Made by a program: the position numbers and the translations under genes
The notes under the pieces: generated by a model
What the model was told of the DNA's origin: nothing
The model's input: only the letters and a program-made list of their open reading frames with translations
Databases searched by the model: none
Part shown: piece after piece, positions 42,837 to 52,199 of the stretch
Position numbering within the stretch: position 1 is the first letter of the stretch
How the letters are laid out: each line of letters begins with the position of its first letter
DNA from: Sphingorhabdus sp. Alg231-15
GTDB taxonomy: Bacteria > Pseudomonadota > Alphaproteobacteria > Sphingomonadales > Sphingomonadaceae
DNA: 64,000 bases
Reading direction: 5' to 3'
Assembly: GCF_900149705.1 (NCBI RefSeq)
Contig: NZ_LT703001.1
Coordinates: forward strand, 3,404,001-3,468,000

Positions 42837-43739
42837 ATGTTGCATATCGTCCATCATAACGACTATGTCGCCCCGCCTCCGACGCGGGGAAGCTTTGCCT
42901 TTGACAAATACAAACTGGTTATCGAGGCCGTGAAGGAGCTGTCGGACCAGCATACCGCATATGCCCCGCATGCAATGGAACGTCATTGGCTCGAAGCGGT
43001 TCATGATCCTGACTATGTCGATCAGGTATTATCTTCCAGCGTGCCTCACGAAAAGGAACGGCGCATAGGCTTTCCCGTCTCCACTGAAATTGCACGGCGT
43101 GTGCAGTTTACTTCCGGTGGGACATGGCTCGCGGCGAAACTTGCTCTCAAACATGGCTATGCCGCCAATAGTGCAGGGGGCAGTCATCATGCCTTGGCTG
43201 ATACCGGCGCTGGCTATTGTGTTTTCAACGATCTGGCAGTGAGCGCCAACCGTCTCATTGCAGAGGGAGATGTGCGGCGTATTCTGATCTTAGACCTGGA
43301 TGTCCACCAGGGAGACGGCACCGCGTCATTGCTTGCCGGACGAAGCGATATCATGACCGCCTCCATTCATGCCGAGAAGAATTTTCCGGTGCGTAAGGCG
43401 CGATCAACAATCGATATCGGTCTGAAAGACGGAACCGATGATGTCGAATATCTGAAAATCCTGTCCGATCATTTGCCTGCCATGCTGGATGCGTTTGAAC
43501 CCGACTTGCTATATTATCAAGCAGGCGTTGATCCGCATATTGATGATCGTCTGGGGCGGTTGGCGGTGACGGACGAGGGGCTCGCCGAACGTGACCGCTA
43601 TGTCATCCGCCAAGCGCGTAGCCGAGATATTCCAGTCGCCAGTGCCTTGGGCGGTGGCTATGGACAGGACCATATGGTTGTAGCCCGGCGTCATGCGGTA
43701 TCAATGCTAGTGATGGCCGAGGAAAATAACCGCTTTTGA
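42837..43739 (+). CDS. Histone deacetylase-family (acetylpolyamine amidohydrolase-like) protein
   Basis: A 300-residue arginase-fold zinc deacetylase. [21 protein letters not shown] carries the His-His pair and the substrate loop. Zinc ligands are in [12 protein letters not shown] (Asp, His) and the third Asp in [18 protein letters not shown] is the C-terminal signature. It is short and matches bacterial class IV/HDAC11-like enzymes, with small acetylated metabolites or polyamines as likely substrates. I take ATG 42837 ([11 protein letters not shown]); the open frame reaching 42525 would run across the divergent kinase gene. Confidence 0.92.
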   Translation: MLHIVHHNDYVAPPPTRGSFAFDKYKLVIEAVKELSDQHTAYAPHAMERHWLEAVHDPDYVDQVLSSSVPHEKERRIGFPVSTEIARRVQFTSGGTWLAAKLALKHGYAANSAGGSHHALADTGAGYCVFNDLAVSANRLIAEGDVRRILILDLDVHQGDGTASLLAGRSDIMTASIHAEKNFPVRKARSTIDIGLKDGTDDVEYLKILSDHLPAMLDAFEPDLLYYQAGVDPHIDDRLGRLAVTDEGLAERDRYVIRQARSRDIPVASALGGGYGQDHMVVARRHAVSMLVMAEENNRF

Positions 43740-43760
43740 TGAGAGGCTTACTGGCATATC

Positions 43761-44465
43761 CTACGACCGGTTAAATGGAAGACGGATCATTCCGAATGTC
43801 AGCGCCTGGCTAAGACCAAGGACCGCAAGCACCAACAGTCCAAGTCCGGCTCGTCCGCCGAGTAGTGTTTCCAGAGACTGACCACCGCTACTCCAGAAAC
43901 TGATCAGACCAATGACAAGCAGCATCAAAATTGCCAGAATCAATCCGCCCAGTAAGCGCGCAGCAATGCCTGTTGGCGTCATCCTCCGTCGCTTGCCAAG
44001 CCGTCCACCTGCTTCGCTATGCAATATTGCGTCGCTTAATATCTCGACATCCTGGTTGAAGGACATGTGCCGAAGGAAGAGTGCATTGCGCTCAAGCAGT
44101 GGATGGAGATCCTCGGGAAGTTGATCCCGGGCAGGCATCGGCGCTTCATTTAACAGAACCGGTATCACCCGCTTGCCCAGGCGGAGTGCTTCGGCGACTT
44201 CCATGCGCACGAAATCGTCTTCGGCCTTTATGCGTGAAGTTTCACCGGCTTTGGATTGGCCAATCCATCCGCTACCGATCAACACGAGGCAGATATCCGC
44301 TTCCGCCATCGCACTCCGCAAACGTTCTGGAAAGGCTTCGCCTGCGGCAATAGATTCGACGTCGAGGAAAACAGATCTGATCCGGGGCAGGTCAGCCAGT
44401 CGGTCAGCCAGCCGCGCTGTTGCATCCTGACTATCGCTGCGCCGGTAACTTAGGAATATCCGCAT
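43761..44465 (-). CDS. TIR domain - transmembrane protein
   Basis: A 234-residue protein. TIR domain at 1-140: MRIFLSYRRSDSQDATARLADRL, the VFLDVESIAAGEAFPERL loop, and Glu89 in DFVRMEV at the NADase catalytic position. The C-terminal part has two or three membrane helices (ARLLGGLILAILMLLVIGLI, about 169-190, and AGLGLLVLAVLGLSQALTFG, about 205-228). It is the second TIR gene within 5 kb but has a different architecture from the first. It begins 6 bases after the lipoprotein gene, so the two form an operon. Confidence 0.88.
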   Translation of the reverse strand: MRIFLSYRRSDSQDATARLADRLADLPRIRSVFLDVESIAAGEAFPERLRSAMAEADICLVLIGSGWIGQSKAGETSRIKAEDDFVRMEVAEALRLGKRVIPVLLNEAPMPARDQLPEDLHPLLERNALFLRHMSFNQDVEILSDAILHSEAGGRLGKRRRMTPTGIAARLLGGLILAILMLLVIGLISFWSSGGQSLETLLGGRAGLGLLVLAVLGLSQALTFGMIRLPFNRS

Positions 44466-44471
44466 GGTTGC

Positions 44472-45443
44472 TCAGCGCCTGAAATTGGAAGGGATGGTCT
44501 TGTTGAGCTTTGTCTTGGCCAAATGAATTTTCGGGGTCAGGCGGCCGGGCGCAATCATCCGGACTTTGCCGGTGCGGGTGTTCTTGGTGAACTCGTAGAT
44601 GAGTGCCTCGACATTGTGATCGCGCGTGAACGCCACCTTCTTATAGGCGGCAGAAAGATTGTTACTGCCTCTTGTCAGCCGCCTTCCGGCCTCAGTGCTG
44701 GAGAGCTTTCTGCGACTTGTTCGATAAGGTTTATCACTGACCACCACGGCAATGTAGCGATAGAATCCTGGCGGGGCATCGAGGAAAAGACCGCGCACAA
44801 AACTGGTCAGTGATCCAGAGCTGCGCTGATTGGGTAACTTATAGCGCTCTGTGCCGGGCAGAGGGTCGCCCTTTGCGTTGATTTTCTCGATGCGCGTGAC
44901 CAGCACAAAGCCGCCGGGTGCGGCATAATAGCTATATTCAAGATAGCCCGCATCCTCAAACGACCGTTTCAGCTTTTGCCCGGCATCATAAAGCGAAAGA
45001 TCTGATCGTGCTTTGATAAACCGATCAAGACTGACGCGCGATGAAGGTGCCTCTGGTGGCCAGACCGGATAGGATGGGATCCCGGGATTGCCAACAATTG
45101 CCAAGCCGCGAGTTTTTCCGATAGCTGCCTTAAATCTGTTGCTGACCGCTCCCAAATTGGCGTTTGACTTGGAGCTACCGCGGACGGCCCCGACCCGTGC
45201 ACCGCTAGATGATTTGCGAGCTACGTTTAGATTTTTGGTGATGCCGGTCGCTTTTGATTTGGGGGCAGGTGGAGGCGGCGGCGATGAAACCGCAGCAGCC
45301 TCGGCCATCGGTGGTGGGATGTCATATGCCGGTTCTTCTGATGCGACGGCCATTTGATCTCGTGTCGTACAACCGGATGTGAGCAGCAGCGTTGCTGCCG
45401 CAAAAAGGGCAATATTTCGACAGTTTCGGCTGACCCCCTTCAT
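44472..45443 (-). CDS. Lipoprotein of unknown function paired with the TIR-TM gene
   Basis: A 323-residue predicted lipoprotein. From ATG 45443 the signal is MKGVSRNCRNIALFAAATLLLTSGC, and the Pro/Ala-rich stretch PPPPPAPKSK plus a basic Ser-rich linker follow. The globular part (about 150-323, VSLDRFIKARSDLSLYDAGQ, then YSYYAAPGGFVLVTRIEKIN) matches no family I recognise. An earlier in-frame start (45596) would add a non-signal N-terminus and run into the divergent gene. Its operon with a membrane TIR protein suggests an envelope-side partner. Confidence 0.75.
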   Translation of the reverse strand: MKGVSRNCRNIALFAAATLLLTSGCTTRDQMAVASEEPAYDIPPPMAEAAAVSSPPPPPAPKSKATGITKNLNVARKSSSGARVGAVRGSSKSNANLGAVSNRFKAAIGKTRGLAIVGNPGIPSYPVWPPEAPSSRVSLDRFIKARSDLSLYDAGQKLKRSFEDAGYLEYSYYAAPGGFVLVTRIEKINAKGDPLPGTERYKLPNQRSSGSLTSFVRGLFLDAPPGFYRYIAVVVSDKPYRTSRRKLSSTEAGRRLTRGSNNLSAAYKKVAFTRDHNVEALIYEFTKNTRTGKVRMIAPGRLTPKIHLAKTKLNKTIPSNFRR

Positions 45444-45607
45444 ATTCCCCACCTTAATATCCCGATGTAAAGCATTGTAATCCAATAAAGACCGCAGGTC
45501 CATCATCGAAAAAATATCGCATTTTTCAGGACCGCTCAATATTTTCTGTTCATCGGACTTCTTTTGTTGTTTAAGTTTGAAATAAAATAAAGTCATTGGG
45601 AGTCCTC

Positions 45608-48600
45608 ATGAAATATCGCCTGATCACCGCACTTGCGGCCATTTCCTTTGCTGGGCAGGCTTTTGCTCAATCTGCGGATGAAAAAGCGAAAGAGGAAAAA
45701 TGGGACGTGAATGCGCCCAAAGGCGCGACCATAAAGCAGGTCCCGATCAACACGGATGAAGGCAGCTGGATTGACGTTGATGTCAGCCCCGATGGTCAGA
45801 GCATTACATTTGCACTGCTTGGAGACATTTACACAATGCCAATGGCGGGCGGCGCGCCAACCCGCATAGCCGAAGGGCTGGCGTGGGAAGTACAGCCGCG
45901 TTTCTCCCCTGATGGAAAGCGCATTGCCTTTACCTCTGATCGGGGAGGCGGCGACAATATCTGGATCATGAACCGTAATGGCAGCGACAAGCGGCAAGTC
46001 ACCAAGGAAAAATTCCGCCTGCTTAACCAGCCTAGCTGGAGCCCGGATGGCCGCTATATCATCGCAAAGAAGCATTTTACCACTGGTCGTTCACTCGGCA
46101 CGGGAGAAGTGTGGGTCTATCATGTCTCTGGCGGAGCAGGAGTCGTGCTGGTCAAGAAACCCAATGAAAAACATCAAAAAGAGCTAGGTGAACCAATCTA
46201 CGCACCCGATGGCAAATCGCTCTATTATACGCGCAACATCACGCCCGGCAGTACGTTTATCTATGCGCAGGATTCCAATAAAGATCTGTTCAATATCGAG
46301 GAATATGATCTTGAGACTGGTGAGGTAACGACTGCTGTTTCCGGTCTTGGCGGATCGGTGCGGCCAACCCCCTCACCAGATGGTAAGAGCATGGCCTTTG
46401 TCCGCCGTGAACGCTCCAAGTCAAAGCTTTATGTCAAAGATTTGGCCACCGGAATAGAGCGCAAGATCTATGACGATCTCGATCAGGATGTTCAGGAAAC
46501 CTGGGCTGTTACAGGCGTTTATCCTAATATGGACTGGACGCCCGACAGCAAAAGCATAATTTTCTGGGCCGGAGGTAAGATCCGCAAGGTTTCGGCTGAT
46601 GGTTCGGGTGCTGCAGTTATTCCCTTTGCGATCAATGACACCCGCGGCATCGTCGACGCTCCGCATCCCAAAATTGCGGTGGCACCCGATAGCTTTACCA
46701 CCAAAATGTCACGCTTCGCAGAGGTTTCGCCCAATGGCCGTCAGGTCGTCTTCGAAAGCCTGGGGCAGCTATATGTGAAATCGATGAACGGCGGTTCCCC
46801 GAAACGGCTGACGAACAGCCGCAACGAGCGCGAGCTGTTTCCCTCATGGTCGCGTGATGGCCGGTCTATCGTGTTTGTCGGTTGGACCGACGAAGGTCTG
46901 GGCCGCGTAAAGACCGTCAATGCCTCGGGCGGATCGCCGCGCGTTGTAACCAACCGGCCCGGCCATTATGCCCGGCCGCACTATTCGCCTGACGGTCGGA
47001 CCATAGTTTTCGAAATGCAGGGCGGTGGTTATCTGACCTCGCCGGACTACTCGGTGGAAGACGGAGTTTATCGTGTTGCCGCTACGGGCGGCACGCCGGA
47101 GCGCGTAGCCAAAGGCGCCGCTGGTCCGCAATTTGGAGCAAGCAGCGATCGTCTGTTCATGATGGCGCAGAAAGACGATAAACGGGTTCTGATGAGTAGC
47201 GACCTCAATGGCGAGGCCAAACGGACCCATGCAACGGGTGAACTGGCGAATAACTACATCGTCTCACCGGATGGGCACTATGTTGCTTTTCGTCAGAATT
47301 ACGAAGCATTTGTTATGCCGTTGATGCCCGGAATTCAGGCTGTGGCGGTGGCACCGAACAGCAAATCGCTGCCCGTTACACGGGTCAGCAAGGGCGGAGC
47401 CGACTATATTCACTGGTCGCAAGATGGTCAGCAGCTTCACTGGAGCCTTGGCCCGACAGTCTACACCGCACAGACCAGCGCGTTGTTTCCCGTTGCTCCA
47501 GCTAAAAAGGATGCACCGAAATTCGCTCCTCCAACCCGCGGGGTTTCGTTGGAACGCACGATTTCCGCAGCCAAGCCCAATGGTTCAGTGGCCCTTGTTG
47601 GTGCGCGGTTGGTCACAATGGCGAGCGAAGATGGCGGAATTATTGATGATGGCACGATTGTCGTCAGGGACAACAAGATCATTTCCATCGGCCAGCGCGG
47701 GAATATCTCAATTCCCGCAGGCGCGGCAGTGGTTGATGTAACCGGTAAAACCATCGTTCCCGGTTATATCGATGCCCATGCTCACGGTGCACAGGGTACA
47801 GATGAACTTGTGCCGCAACAGAATTGGTCCCTGATCCAGAATCTAGCGCTTGGCACGACGACCATCCACGATCCGTCCAGCCGGGCGAGCGAGATATTTG
47901 TTGCAGCAGAAATGCAGCGCGCCGGAATGCTGGTCGGACCGCGCATCTTCTCTACTGGAGAGATTGTCTATGGTGCCAAATCTCCACGCGTTTACGCGGA
48001 GATCAATAGTCTTGATGACGCGCTTGATCATGTCCGACGGTTGAAGGCGCAGGGTGGCAGCAGCGTCAAAAACTATAATCAACCGCGCCGAGAACAGCGG
48101 CAGCAAGTTGTCGAAGCGGCACGTCTGGAGAATATGCTGGTCGTTGCTGAAGGGGGGTCGCTCTTCGGCATGGACATGGCGCTGGTTGCTGATGGCAACA
48201 GCACGCTGGAGCATAATATCCCGCTTGATATATTCTATGATGATGTCGTGCAGATGTTCTCACAGTCGCAGACCAATTATACACCAACTCTGGTCGTGAG
48301 CTATGGCGGTTTGGCGGGTGATCCCTATTGGCGGCAGGCGACGGATGTGTTCAAGCATCCACTACTGATTCATACTCCGCCCAAGCAACTGGCCGCTGCG
48401 AATGTACGCAGAACCAAGGCTCCGGAAGAGGATTTTGTGGATGACAACAATGCGCGCGAGGCCAAGAAGCTGATGGAGAAGGGCGTCTTGGTATCGATTG
48501 GTGCTCATGGCCAGCAGCCCGGAATTGCAACTCATTGGGAGCTTTGGTCTTTCGTTCGCGGTGGCATGTCGCCCTTGCAAGCACTGAGGACCGGTACCAT

Positions 48601-48817
48601 CGATTCCGCGAAATCGCTTGGAATGGCGGATGAGATTGGATCGCTGGAGGCGGGCAAGCTCGCTGATCTGGTTGTGCTTGATGCCGATCCTCTTGCTGAC
48701 ATCCGCAACAGCGACAGGGTACACCGGGTGATGGTCAATGGCCGACTATATGATCCAGTGACGATGAATGAGCTTGTCACAGGTGCAAGAAATCGGTCGG
48801 TTTATTGGTGGGAATGA
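45608..48817 (+). CDS. TolB-like propeller - amidohydrolase fusion, secreted
   Basis: A 1069-residue periplasmic protein. The signal peptide MKYRLITALAAISFAGQAFA is followed by a WD40-like PD40/TolB beta-propeller with many SPDGK-type repeats (about 50-620). The amidohydrolase domain (about 655-1069) has GYIDAHAHG (metal HxH) and the late GTIDSAKSLGMADEIGSLEAGKLADLVVLD block. Such fusions are common in Sphingomonadales and Bacteroidetes and are thought to be peptidases or imidopeptidases of unknown substrate. ATG 45608 follows GGGAG. An in-frame TTG at 45596 would add four residues. Confidence 0.93.
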   Translation: MKYRLITALAAISFAGQAFAQSADEKAKEEKWDVNAPKGATIKQVPINTDEGSWIDVDVSPDGQSITFALLGDIYTMPMAGGAPTRIAEGLAWEVQPRFSPDGKRIAFTSDRGGGDNIWIMNRNGSDKRQVTKEKFRLLNQPSWSPDGRYIIAKKHFTTGRSLGTGEVWVYHVSGGAGVVLVKKPNEKHQKELGEPIYAPDGKSLYYTRNITPGSTFIYAQDSNKDLFNIEEYDLETGEVTTAVSGLGGSVRPTPSPDGKSMAFVRRERSKSKLYVKDLATGIERKIYDDLDQDVQETWAVTGVYPNMDWTPDSKSIIFWAGGKIRKVSADGSGAAVIPFAINDTRGIVDAPHPKIAVAPDSFTTKMSRFAEVSPNGRQVVFESLGQLYVKSMNGGSPKRLTNSRNERELFPSWSRDGRSIVFVGWTDEGLGRVKTVNASGGSPRVVTNRPGHYARPHYSPDGRTIVFEMQGGGYLTSPDYSVEDGVYRVAATGGTPERVAKGAAGPQFGASSDRLFMMAQKDDKRVLMSSDLNGEAKRTHATGELANNYIVSPDGHYVAFRQNYEAFVMPLMPGIQAVAVAPNSKSLPVTRVSKGGADYIHWSQDGQQLHWSLGPTVYTAQTSALFPVAPAKKDAPKFAPPTRGVSLERTISAAKPNGSVALVGARLVTMASEDGGIIDDGTIVVRDNKIISIGQRGNISIPAGAAVVDVTGKTIVPGYIDAHAHGAQGTDELVPQQNWSLIQNLALGTTTIHDPSSRASEIFVAAEMQRAGMLVGPRIFSTGEIVYGAKSPRVYAEINSLDDALDHVRRLKAQGGSSVKNYNQPRREQRQQVVEAARLENMLVVAEGGSLFGMDMALVADGNSTLEHNIPLDIFYDDVVQMFSQSQTNYTPTLVVSYGGLAGDPYWRQATDVFKHPLLIHTPPKQLAAANVRRTKAPEEDFVDDNNAREAKKLMEKGVLVSIGAHGQQPGIATHWELWSFVRGGMSPLQALRTGTIDSAKSLGMADEIGSLEAGKLADLVVLDADPLADIRNSDRVHRVMVNGRLYDPVTMNELVTGARNRSVYWWE

Positions 48818-48961
48818 GCAGAGACGTTTGCGCCAGTACTTAACAAAAGGGATAATCGAAAATTTGTTTTTCGACCGTTAACACGAGCTCGAATCTGCCA
48901 ACGGATCAGCGAGAACCCCGGCAGAAAAGAAAGCTATAACAACTCAAAATATTCGAATTTT

Positions 48962-48991
48962 TTGCTGTCATCCCTCGGTTGGTGATATAAG
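48962..48991 (+). promoter_or_regulatory. Candidate promoter of the fasciclin gene
   Basis: TTGCTG (48962-48967), an 18-base gap, then TATAAG (48986-48991), 27 bases before the start codon. Matches are moderate. The rest of 48818-48961 shows nothing else. Confidence 0.33.
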
Positions 48992-49017
48992 GAGAGAATT
49001 CAAACGAAAGGTAACCC

Positions 49018-49590
49018 ATGAACACCCCCATTAAACTACTTATTGCTTCCGCCGCATTGGTGACAGTCACTGCCTGCTCTTCTGAAATGAGCGAAGAAGA
49101 ACAAGCCATTTATGACGCGCGCCTTGCAGAAGAAGCGAAAAAACCAACAAATCTGACCGCCGTTGTACAGGCTAATCCAGATCTATCCACAGCCAGCACC
49201 ATGGTTGGCATATCCGGCATTGGCGCGGAGCTTAAAGATGAAGGTCCATTCACAGTATTCGTTGCGACAAACGATGCTTTCAACAAAATGGATCAGGAGC
49301 GACTCTCCGGTCTCATGTCGAATGAAGACAAGACCGAATTGGCCAGCATCGCAAGATTTGGTCTGGTCGAAGGCGATATGAAGGCCGCCGATATTGCAAA
49401 AGCGATTGCCGATGGCGATGGCACGGCTAGTCTCACCACTTTGGAAGGCGGAGCTATAAAGGCGACGCTGGAAGGCGAGAAAGTCGTGCTTGAGGACGGT
49501 GCCGGCAATAAGGTCAACGTGATCGAAGCCGATGTCGAATCAAGCAATGGTACAGTCCATATTATCGACGGCGTATTGATGCCGAAATAA
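49018..49590 (+). CDS. Fasciclin (FAS1) domain lipoprotein
   Basis: A 190-residue lipoprotein. The signal LLIASAALVTVTACSS has a lipobox (VTAC). One FAS1 domain spans about 45-190: NLTAVVQANPDLSTASTMVG, the H1-like block GPFTVFVATNDAFNKM, and the H2-like end NGTVHIIDGVLMPK. FAS1 domains are adhesion modules, and bacterial single-domain forms are cell-surface proteins of poorly known role. It is monocistronic, with a strong terminator after it. Confidence 0.93.
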   Translation: MNTPIKLLIASAALVTVTACSSEMSEEEQAIYDARLAEEAKKPTNLTAVVQANPDLSTASTMVGISGIGAELKDEGPFTVFVATNDAFNKMDQERLSGLMSNEDKTELASIARFGLVEGDMKAADIAKAIADGDGTASLTTLEGGAIKATLEGEKVVLEDGAGNKVNVIEADVESSNGTVHIIDGVLMPK

Positions 49591-49615
49591 TTGCCGCTGC
49601 TTTGGTATGAATTTA

Positions 49616-49643
49616 GGCCCCGCTGAAAAGCGGGGCCTTTTTA
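49616..49643 (+). terminator. Rho-independent terminator after the fasciclin gene
   Basis: GGCCCCGC (49616-49623) and GCGGGGCC (49630-49637) form a perfect 8-bp GC stem over a TGAAAA loop, followed by TTTTTA. Confidence 0.92.
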
Positions 49644-49677
49644 TTTCTGAAAAGCGTCGCAAGTGGAGGCCCGCATG

Positions 49678-50847
49678 TCAGTTTTCTGATGAAGCTTCGT
49701 CTATTGCTGCCTGACGTGCCTTGGCTTCTTCAACCAGTGTTGGCAGGCGATCGAGTGTATCGGACATGTCTTCATTCCAATCGAGCTTTGATTGCTTCAA
49801 AAGATCTTGGGCCGCGACACGCAACCGCTCGGCCTCCTCATTGTCTCCAGATACATATGCTGCACCGCTTTGAGAAAGAAGAGCAAACAATGCGAAGAAA
49901 TCTGCCGCCGGAAATTCTGAAACTTCTGCGCGGCGAACGATCCTATTCCCGATGATCTGATCTGTTTTATTGAGTTGAAGGGGAAGACTTCTCAAATCAG
50001 TGGCACGCATGTCTTCGTAAAGTCTCAATATTGGTTCACAAAACCGAATGGCACGCAACAAACCGGCATAGTTACGGCCCGAGCAATCATTGGGTTTTAG
50101 CACCCGTTCAGGATCTACGCCAAGCGACACAATGGCATTGGGCTTCTGGCTGGTATCGTAGAACGCCCCTTCGAAAATCGAACGAATATCTGCAAACCCG
50201 ATGGGCCTTATATTTTCGGGGCGTTCAATCACATCGACCGATGCCGGTCGATCGATGGCCAAGTTCATATCCACACGGTTTAAATGCAATATGCCATTGT
50301 GCAGACCGGTTTCGCGAAAGGCCTTTCCGCCGTGAAAGAAACCAATCATCCGATTGGCATCCTCCCGGGCCAACTGATATTGCCGAGTCCGGGAAAATTC
50401 TTTGAAACGAATGACATGGGCAATGATGGCGAGCTCAAATTGTGCAGGATAGCGCGGCTCGGTAATGACTTGCGGCACCAAAAGCGCTTCGGTCAAGAGA
50501 TCGGCCTGCGCTTTATCAAGTTCCTCAAGATCAGCATCCGGATCATTGACAAGCGCAACCGCCTTGGCTCTGGCGTGACGGTAAGCTTTGGTATCGCGAT
50601 AGTTTTGAAAAACCGGCCAGCACGTTTGCACCGCGCGCAGCATCCCTGCCAGGTCTTGGCCTTCGCATTGCGAGAGATCATCACGCTTTTCATCCGGGAA
50701 AGAATATGATTCTGCGTCAAAGAGCAATAGATCGTTATAAGAAACAGCTTGTTCTTCGGTATTTTGGTCACGGATTTCTTGTGATTGCGCACCGGCATTT
50801 GGGGACCAGGCCGTGATGACCAAAATTACGGGGATCAGGAACTTCAT
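49678..50847 (-). CDS. Secreted protein of unknown function
   Basis: A 389-residue protein with a signal peptide (MKFLIPVILVITAWSPNAGA). The body is mostly helical and acidic. Two similar segments each contain a Cys pair: SQCEGQDLAGMLRAVQTCWP and NDCSGRNYAGLLRAIRFCEP. These suggest an internal duplication of a domain with pattern C-x4-L-x2-AxxxC. No family is recognised. ATG 50847 has no clear ribosome site, and TTG at 50853 or 50877 are in-frame alternatives. Confidence 0.72.
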   Translation of the reverse strand: MKFLIPVILVITAWSPNAGAQSQEIRDQNTEEQAVSYNDLLLFDAESYSFPDEKRDDLSQCEGQDLAGMLRAVQTCWPVFQNYRDTKAYRHARAKAVALVNDPDADLEELDKAQADLLTEALLVPQVITEPRYPAQFELAIIAHVIRFKEFSRTRQYQLAREDANRMIGFFHGGKAFRETGLHNGILHLNRVDMNLAIDRPASVDVIERPENIRPIGFADIRSIFEGAFYDTSQKPNAIVSLGVDPERVLKPNDCSGRNYAGLLRAIRFCEPILRLYEDMRATDLRSLPLQLNKTDQIIGNRIVRRAEVSEFPAADFFALFALLSQSGAAYVSGDNEEAERLRVAAQDLLKQSKLDWNEDMSDTLDRLPTLVEEAKARQAAIDEASSEN

Positions 50848-50969
50848 GCGCAATAAGGTAAACGGTATTGGTGGCAATCAGTCAAGATAACTATGTTTGG
50901 TTTTGTGCGCGGTAGCGGCTGCATCAATTTGGCTAGTTATCCCAAGCGCTAACATCTTCATTACGGCAT

Positions 50970-51407
50970 CTATGAGACAGAAGATGCTAATATCTGACGT
51001 GTTGTTATCTCGAGAACGCCTTCTCGCTGTGCCAACCGTTCCCGCAAATGCGAGAGTTCCTCCAAGCTCTCGCATTCACAATAGACGAGCATGTCGAGAT
51101 CTCCAGAAAGGCAATAGGCCGCTTCAACGCCGGACATCTGATGAATGATCTGAGCGAGTTCGGTTTGAGAGGATCCAGCCGAAAAACGAATGGTCAGGAA
51201 CGCTTGTGTCATCGGAAGCTGCGTGCGGTCGATATTGATGGTATAGCCCTTGATGACCCCCAGTTCTTCGAGCCGAGCTATTCGGTCATGGGTTGAGCTT
51301 CGCGACAGATCAATGTCCCGCGCCAGTGAGACAAGGCTTGCCCTGGCATTGGCCTTTAACGCTCCAAGAAGCTGTATGTCTTTGGCATCCAAACCGCGCT
51401 TGCTCAT
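50970..51407 (-). CDS. Lrp/AsnC-family transcriptional regulator
   Basis: A 145-residue regulator. The winged helix-turn-helix (LDAKDIQLLGALKANARASL, LSRSSTHDRIARLEELGVIKGY) is followed by a RAM effector domain (AAYCLSGDLDMLVYCECESLEEL, about 92-120). It is divergent from a LysE-type exporter gene, the standard arrangement in which the Lrp-type protein senses an amino acid and controls its export. The ligand is unknown. Confidence 0.93.
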   Translation of the reverse strand: MSKRGLDAKDIQLLGALKANARASLVSLARDIDLSRSSTHDRIARLEELGVIKGYTINIDRTQLPMTQAFLTIRFSAGSSQTELAQIIHQMSGVEAAYCLSGDLDMLVYCECESLEELSHLRERLAQREGVLEITTRQILASSVS

Positions 51408-51535
51408 CTAATCTCTCTCCCTCGCTGGGTCAAAATGACCGGATAATTTCCGGTCTTTCCGGCATAATGCTGGTAGCATCCAGTCTGTAGATTTCATAAT
51501 TTATGCATCCATTTCAAAAGCTAATGGAGGCATCT

Positions 51536-52153
51536 ATGGACTTCAATACCTTCCTTCTTTTTGCTGGAACGACGTTTGTTGTAGTGGCATCGCCTGGGCC
51601 GGCTGCGATAGCGGTTACGTCACAGGGGTCCGGAAACGGTGTTTTGCGCGCTCAGTCGGGGATACTGGGCATTGCATTCGCAAATGCTGTTTATTTTGCG
51701 CTTTCAGCACTTGGCATCGCATCCATCATCATTGCCTCTAGCCTGCTGTTCGCTGTTATCAAATGGGCGGGCGTCGCCTATCTTATATATCTTGGGGTTT
51801 CTGCGATCATGAGCAAATCCGGCGGCTTGAACATTGTCGAGGGGCGGCGGCAAAGCTTCAAGGCGATGTTCGCCAGGGGGTTTCTGGTCGAGTTTGCCAA
51901 TCCAAAAGCGCTTTTATACTTTGCTGCGATCCTGCCGCAATTTCTTGATCTATCGAGCCCAGTACTTCCGCAAATCCTGATCATGGGGCTGGCCACAGCA
52001 TTTCTCGATATCATCATATATTCTGGCTATGCCTGGTTGGGAAATGGTCTCGCAAAGAGCAGACTAAACAGCGGCGTGATCAAGTTCCTCAACAGAGTTG
52101 CGGGTAGCGCTTTGCTATTCACTGCATTTAAAGTAGCAAAGTTAAGCAGTTGA
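51536..52153 (+). CDS. LysE/RhtB-family amino-acid exporter
   Basis: A 205-residue membrane protein with six hydrophobic segments. MDFNTFLLFAGTTFVVVASPGPAAIAVTSQG is the usual N-terminus with the SPGP motif, and FLVEFANPKALLYFAAILPQF is the conserved central block. ATG 51536 follows GGAGG. An upstream in-frame ATG at 51503 is less suitable. The divergent Lrp-type gene is the likely regulator, acting in the 128-bp shared spacer (51408-51535). Confidence 0.92.
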   Translation: MDFNTFLLFAGTTFVVVASPGPAAIAVTSQGSGNGVLRAQSGILGIAFANAVYFALSALGIASIIIASSLLFAVIKWAGVAYLIYLGVSAIMSKSGGLNIVEGRRQSFKAMFARGFLVEFANPKALLYFAAILPQFLDLSSPVLPQILIMGLATAFLDIIIYSGYAWLGNGLAKSRLNSGVIKFLNRVAGSALLFTAFKVAKLSS

Positions 52154-52199
52154 CTGCGATGACGGCAGGTTTGTAGTCAATATTGTTGGAGGATAGTCT

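Noticed and set aside
38327-45443. Calling the TIR/SLOG/cyclase region a Thoeris or Pycsar system
   Set aside because: There is no ThsA (SIR2-SLOG) and no effector with a cyclic-nucleotide-binding domain; resemblance is only at the level of domain types.
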